Source: JAVBTT01 sp031550325 (GTDB lineage Bacteria; Bacillota; Clostridia; Oscillospirales; UBA929). From it: a stretch of DNA of 14,476 nt. Location: positions 1 to 14,476 of the forward strand of contig JAVBOR010000009.1 of assembly GCA_031550325.1 (NCBI GenBank), written 5' to 3'. The notes under the pieces were generated by a model. It worked only from the letters and a program-made list of their open reading frames with translations, searched no databases and was not told the origin of the DNA. The position numbers and the translations under genes are program-made. Shown one piece after another: positions 11,604 through 14,476 of this stretch (position 1 is its first letter; every line of letters starts with the position of its first letter).

Positions 11604-14246
11604 ATGAAGTACGTTTATATGTTCTACGAGGGTACCGGAAAGATGCGGGAGCTTCTCGGAGGAAAGGGCGCAAACCTCTGCGAGATGACCAACCTTGGCC
11701 TGCCTGTTCCTCAGGGCTTCACGGTGTCCACCGAAGCTTGTACGAGGTACTATGACGATGGCGAGCGCATTGCGCCGGACATTGAAGCGCAGATATACGA
11801 ATACCTTGCCAAGCTTGAAACGGTCACGGGCAAGAAGTTCGGGGACCAGAGCAATCCCCTGCTTGTCTCTGTGCGCTCGGGCGCGCGCGCATCCATGCCC
11901 GGAATGATGGACACCATCCTCAACCTGGGCCTGAACGACGTTGTGGCGCAGTCGATGGTCGGGCTCACCGGCAACCCCCGCTTTGTCTACGACTCCTACC
12001 GCCGCTTTATCCAAATGTTCTCCGACGTTGTCATGGATCTGCCCAAGTCAAGCTTTGAGCGCATTATTGATCAGGTCAAAGAGGCCAAAGGCGTCAAGTT
12101 TGACATTGAGCTTGACGTACATGACATGCAAAAACTCGTCGAGCTCTTCAAAGCCTATTATCGCGAGAAAATGGGCAAGGATTTCCCCCAGAGCCCGCGC
12201 GATCAGCTCATTGAGTCCGTAAAGGCGGTGTTCCGTTCCTGGAACAACCCCCGCGCCAACACATACAGACGTCAAAACGACATTCCCTCAGCCTGGGGAA
12301 CTGCCGTCAACGTGCAGAGCATGGTCTTTGGCAACATGGGCAGCGACTCCGGCACGGGCGTGGCGTTCACGCGCAACCCCTCCACCGGCCAGAAGAAACT
12401 CTATGGCGAGTTTTTGATGGACGCTCAGGGCGAGGACGTCGTGGCCGGCATCCGCACGCCGCAGAGCATTGAACAGCTTCGCGACATTATGCCCGAGGTG
12501 TACGACCAGTTCGCCGTGATCGCCGACCGTCTCGAAAAGCACTACAGAGACATGCAGGACATGGAGTTCACAATCGAACGCGGCAACCTCTATATGCTGC
12601 AGACGCGCAACGGCAAGCGCACTGCGCAGGCAGCCGTCAAGATCGCCTGCGACCTGGTGTCCGAGGGCATGTGCTCCAAGGAAGACGCCATCCTCAAGGT
12701 CGATCCCAAGCAGCTTGACTCGCTTCTGCATCCTCAGTTTGACCCCGATGAGCTCAAAAGAGCCATTCCTGTCGCCTCAGGGCTGCCCGCGTCCCCGGGC
12801 GCAGCGTTCGGCAAAGTCTGCTTTGATTCCGACCGCGCCGTGAAAATGTCCAAGGACGGGCCGGTTCTCCTTGTGCGCAAAGAGACAAGCCCCGAAGACA
12901 TTGAGGGTATGTACGCGTCCCGCGGCGTTCTGACAGCGCGCGGCGGCATGACCTCTCACGCGGCGGTTGTCGCGCGCGGCATGGGAACCTGCTGCGTGGC
13001 GGGCTGCGGCGCGATCGAAGTGTTTGAAGACCAGCATTACCTGCTCGTGGCCGGACATCGCGTCGAAGAGGGGCAAGAAATGAGCATCGACGGCTCAACG
13101 GGTTCTGTGTACGTCGGCGTCATCCCCACGGTTGCGGCCACGATTTCTCATGAGTTCGGCGTTTTCATGGGCTGGGCGGACGAGCTGCGCACCCTCAAGG
13201 TTCGCGCCAACGCCGACACTCCCGCAGACGCTGCCAAAGCCGTTGAGTTCGGCGCCGAGGGCATCGGTCTGACACGCACCGAGCACATGTTTTTTGAGCC
13301 CGACCGCATTCCGGCCATGCGTGAAATGATTGTCTCCTCCACTCTGGAGCAGCGCCGCAAAGCGCTGGATAAACTGCTGCCCATGCAGCGTAAAGACTTT
13401 GAGGGCATCTTCATGGCCATGCGCGAGCGCCCCGTGACCATCCGCCTCCTCGATCCGCCCCTGCACGAGTTCCTGCCGCAGACCGAGGCTGAAATTCGCG
13501 CGCTGGCCGATGAGATGGGCATGACCTATGAGCAGCTCAACAAAGTGGTGCAGAGCCTGCATGAGTTTAACCCCATGCTCGGCCACCGCGGCTGCCGTCT
13601 GGCCGTCACCTATCCTGAAATTGCCGAAATGCAGGCGCGCGCGATCATCGAAGCCGCCATTCACGTCAAGAAAGAGACCGGCCTGAACATCGTCCCTGAA
13701 ATCATGGTTCCGCTGGTGGGCGACGTCAGCGAGTTCAAGTATATCAAGGATATCATCGTGCGCTCCGCTGAAGAGACCATTGAGCGCGAGAAGACCCTGG
13801 TCGAGTACCTGGTCGGCACCATGATCGAGGTTCCGCGCGCGGCGCTGACTGCCGACAAGATTGCCGACGAGGCGCAGTTCTTCAGCTTTGGCACAAACGA
13901 TATGACCCAGATGACCTACGGCTTCTCGCGCGACGACGCCGGAAAGTTCCTCACCGACTACTACGAGAAGAGGATTTTTGAGTCCGATCCCTTTGCGCGC
14001 TTTGACATCGAAGGAACCGGCAAGCTCATCGATATGGCCACGTCGCTCGGCCGCAAAACCCGCCAGGATCTAAAGGTCGGCGTTTGCGGTGAGCACGGCG
14101 GCGATCCGGCCTCGGTGGAGTTTTTCCACAATGTCGGCCTTAACTATGTCTCCTGCTCGCCCTTCCGTGTGCCCATTGCCCGCCTTTCGGCGGCGCAGGC
14201 CCGCGTCAACGAGCTGCGCGGCTCGAAGGATCTCGGCCAGAAATAG
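11604..14246 (+). CDS. ppdK: Pyruvate, phosphate dikinase
   Basis: This enzyme interconverts PEP, AMP and PPi with pyruvate, ATP and Pi, and serves glycolysis or gluconeogenesis in anaerobes. The 880 residues are full length compared with about 874 in Clostridium symbiosum. The N-terminal nucleotide-binding domain has GGKGANLCEM and SVRSGARASMPGMMDTILNLG. The swivelling domain has GGMTSHAAVVARGMG with catalytic H452. The C-terminal TIM barrel has GIGLTRTEHMFF, SFGTNDMTQM and VCGEHGGDP with C828 (C831 in C. symbiosum). ATG 11604 has GGAGGG 10 nt upstream; an earlier in-frame TTG overlaps that site. It begins 29 nt after yfbR, with its own promoter, and ends before an 18-bp hairpin. No regulatory-protein gene is adjacent. 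Confidence 0.98.
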   Translation: MKYVYMFYEGTGKMRELLGGKGANLCEMTNLGLPVPQGFTVSTEACTRYYDDGERIAPDIEAQIYEYLAKLETVTGKKFGDQSNPLLVSVRSGARASMPGMMDTILNLGLNDVVAQSMVGLTGNPRFVYDSYRRFIQMFSDVVMDLPKSSFERIIDQVKEAKGVKFDIELDVHDMQKLVELFKAYYREKMGKDFPQSPRDQLIESVKAVFRSWNNPRANTYRRQNDIPSAWGTAVNVQSMVFGNMGSDSGTGVAFTRNPSTGQKKLYGEFLMDAQGEDVVAGIRTPQSIEQLRDIMPEVYDQFAVIADRLEKHYRDMQDMEFTIERGNLYMLQTRNGKRTAQAAVKIACDLVSEGMCSKEDAILKVDPKQLDSLLHPQFDPDELKRAIPVASGLPASPGAAFGKVCFDSDRAVKMSKDGPVLLVRKETSPEDIEGMYASRGVLTARGGMTSHAAVVARGMGTCCVAGCGAIEVFEDQHYLLVAGHRVEEGQEMSIDGSTGSVYVGVIPTVAATISHEFGVFMGWADELRTLKVRANADTPADAAKAVEFGAEGIGLTRTEHMFFEPDRIPAMREMIVSSTLEQRRKALDKLLPMQRKDFEGIFMAMRERPVTIRLLDPPLHEFLPQTEAEIRALADEMGMTYEQLNKVVQSLHEFNPMLGHRGCRLAVTYPEIAEMQARAIIEAAIHVKKETGLNIVPEIMVPLVGDVSEFKYIKDIIVRSAEETIEREKTLVEYLVGTMIEVPRAALTADKIADEAQFFSFGTNDMTQMTYGFSRDDAGKFLTDYYEKRIFESDPFARFDIEGTGKLIDMATSLGRKTRQDLKVGVCGEHGGDPASVEFFHNVGLNYVSCSPFRVPIARLSAAQARVNELRGSKDLGQK

Positions 14247-14257
14247 CGCATCGCAAC

Positions 14258-14297
14258 AAACGCCTTTTCAGCTCTCTACAGAGCTGAAAAGGCGTTT
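14258..14297 (+). terminator. Long hairpin 3' of ppdK
   Basis: A perfect 18-bp stem (14258-14275 with 14280-14297) with a CTAC loop lies 11 nt after the stop. It is followed by CAGACTGTCAATAAT; the only T-run is within the stem. GACTGTC (14300-14306) marks the start of repeat copy C. Confidence 0.75.
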
Positions 14298-14476
14298 CAG
14301 ACTGTCAATAATGCGCTTTACGCCTTCGTCCTTTTCCTGGATTCGCGTCGAGCCTGACGCCGCAGGCGGCAGATTTTTGCTGGACTGGTTGAACGCAAAG
14401 CATGGAAACAAGTGACTTTCACGGATTCACTCCGGGAAAGTCACCCAATGCGCGTCTTCACAAAGACGCGTTCCTG
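14298..14476 (-). repeat. Structured multi-hairpin repeat element, copy C (cut by window end)
   Basis: Reading the minus strand from the edge: CAGGAA of the linker, P2 (14470-14451), P3 (14444-14412, loop GTGAA), then the core CAGTCCAGCAA (14387-14377) and GTCAGGCTCGAC (14358-14347), separated by 18 nt as in the other copies. AAGGACGAAGG follows, ending at TTGACAGTC (14308-14300). P1 lies beyond the window. The segment 14377-14476 is nearly identical, in inverse orientation, to 36-135 of copy A (one mismatch seen), but the outer core stem is not complementary here. Confidence 0.8.

Noticed and set aside
1..14476. A composite transposon bounded by inverted ends
   Set aside because: The inverted copies A and C could look like transposon ends, but a third copy lies in the middle, there is no transposase, and the enclosed genes are housekeeping or core metabolic.

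Overview
The window looks like chromosomal DNA from a GC-rich anaerobic Firmicute of class Clostridia, possibly an Oscillospirales-type gut organism. The reasons are strong GGAGG ribosome sites, consensus sigma-A promoters, a clostridial-type pyruvate,phosphate dikinase, a TyrZ-type tyrosyl-tRNA synthetase, a DUF6054 protein and a CotH/VTC/DUF4956 cluster. Placement below class is inference. There is no phage, plasmid or transposase gene.

Layout. 1-237: a structured repeat element. 276-1218: a DUF6054 gene (-) and a divergent MerR regulator (+) sharing a promoter region with a 19-bp-spacer MerR-type operator. 1247-2401: tyrS (-), convergent with merR. 2402-2758: the tyrS leader, with a good promoter, a 29-codon leader peptide carrying Tyr-Gly-Tyr, mutually exclusive antiterminator and terminator stems, and a 5' half copy of the repeat element. 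2759-6187: an operon (-) of VTC-domain, DUF4956 and CotH kinase genes. 6188-6359: a divergent control region with two mirrored pairs of 11-bp-spaced boxes. 6360-8278: an OmpR-type response regulator and sensor kinase (+). 8279-8632: a second full copy of the repeat element between long hairpins. 8633-9646: gap (-). 9857-11574: a histidine-kinase-like protein without its phosphoacceptor His, then a YfbR-type nucleotidase (+). 11604-14246: ppdK (+). 14258-14476: a long hairpin and a third copy of the element in inverse orientation, cut by the window end.

How the parts may work together. The two-component system probably controls the CotH/VTC/DUF4956 surface or phosphate-related operon through the shared boxes. 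gap and ppdK are glycolytic/PEP-pyruvate enzymes. tyrS appears to be controlled by ribosome-stalling attenuation instead of the T-box usual in Firmicutes.

Two things stand out. The first is the apparent leader-peptide attenuator of tyrS. The second is a dispersed non-coding element whose hairpin stems differ in sequence between copies while lengths, loops and a core motif stay constant (two copies are both 165 nt from first hairpin to core end). This is the signature of selected RNA or DNA secondary structure. I cannot match it to a family I know.
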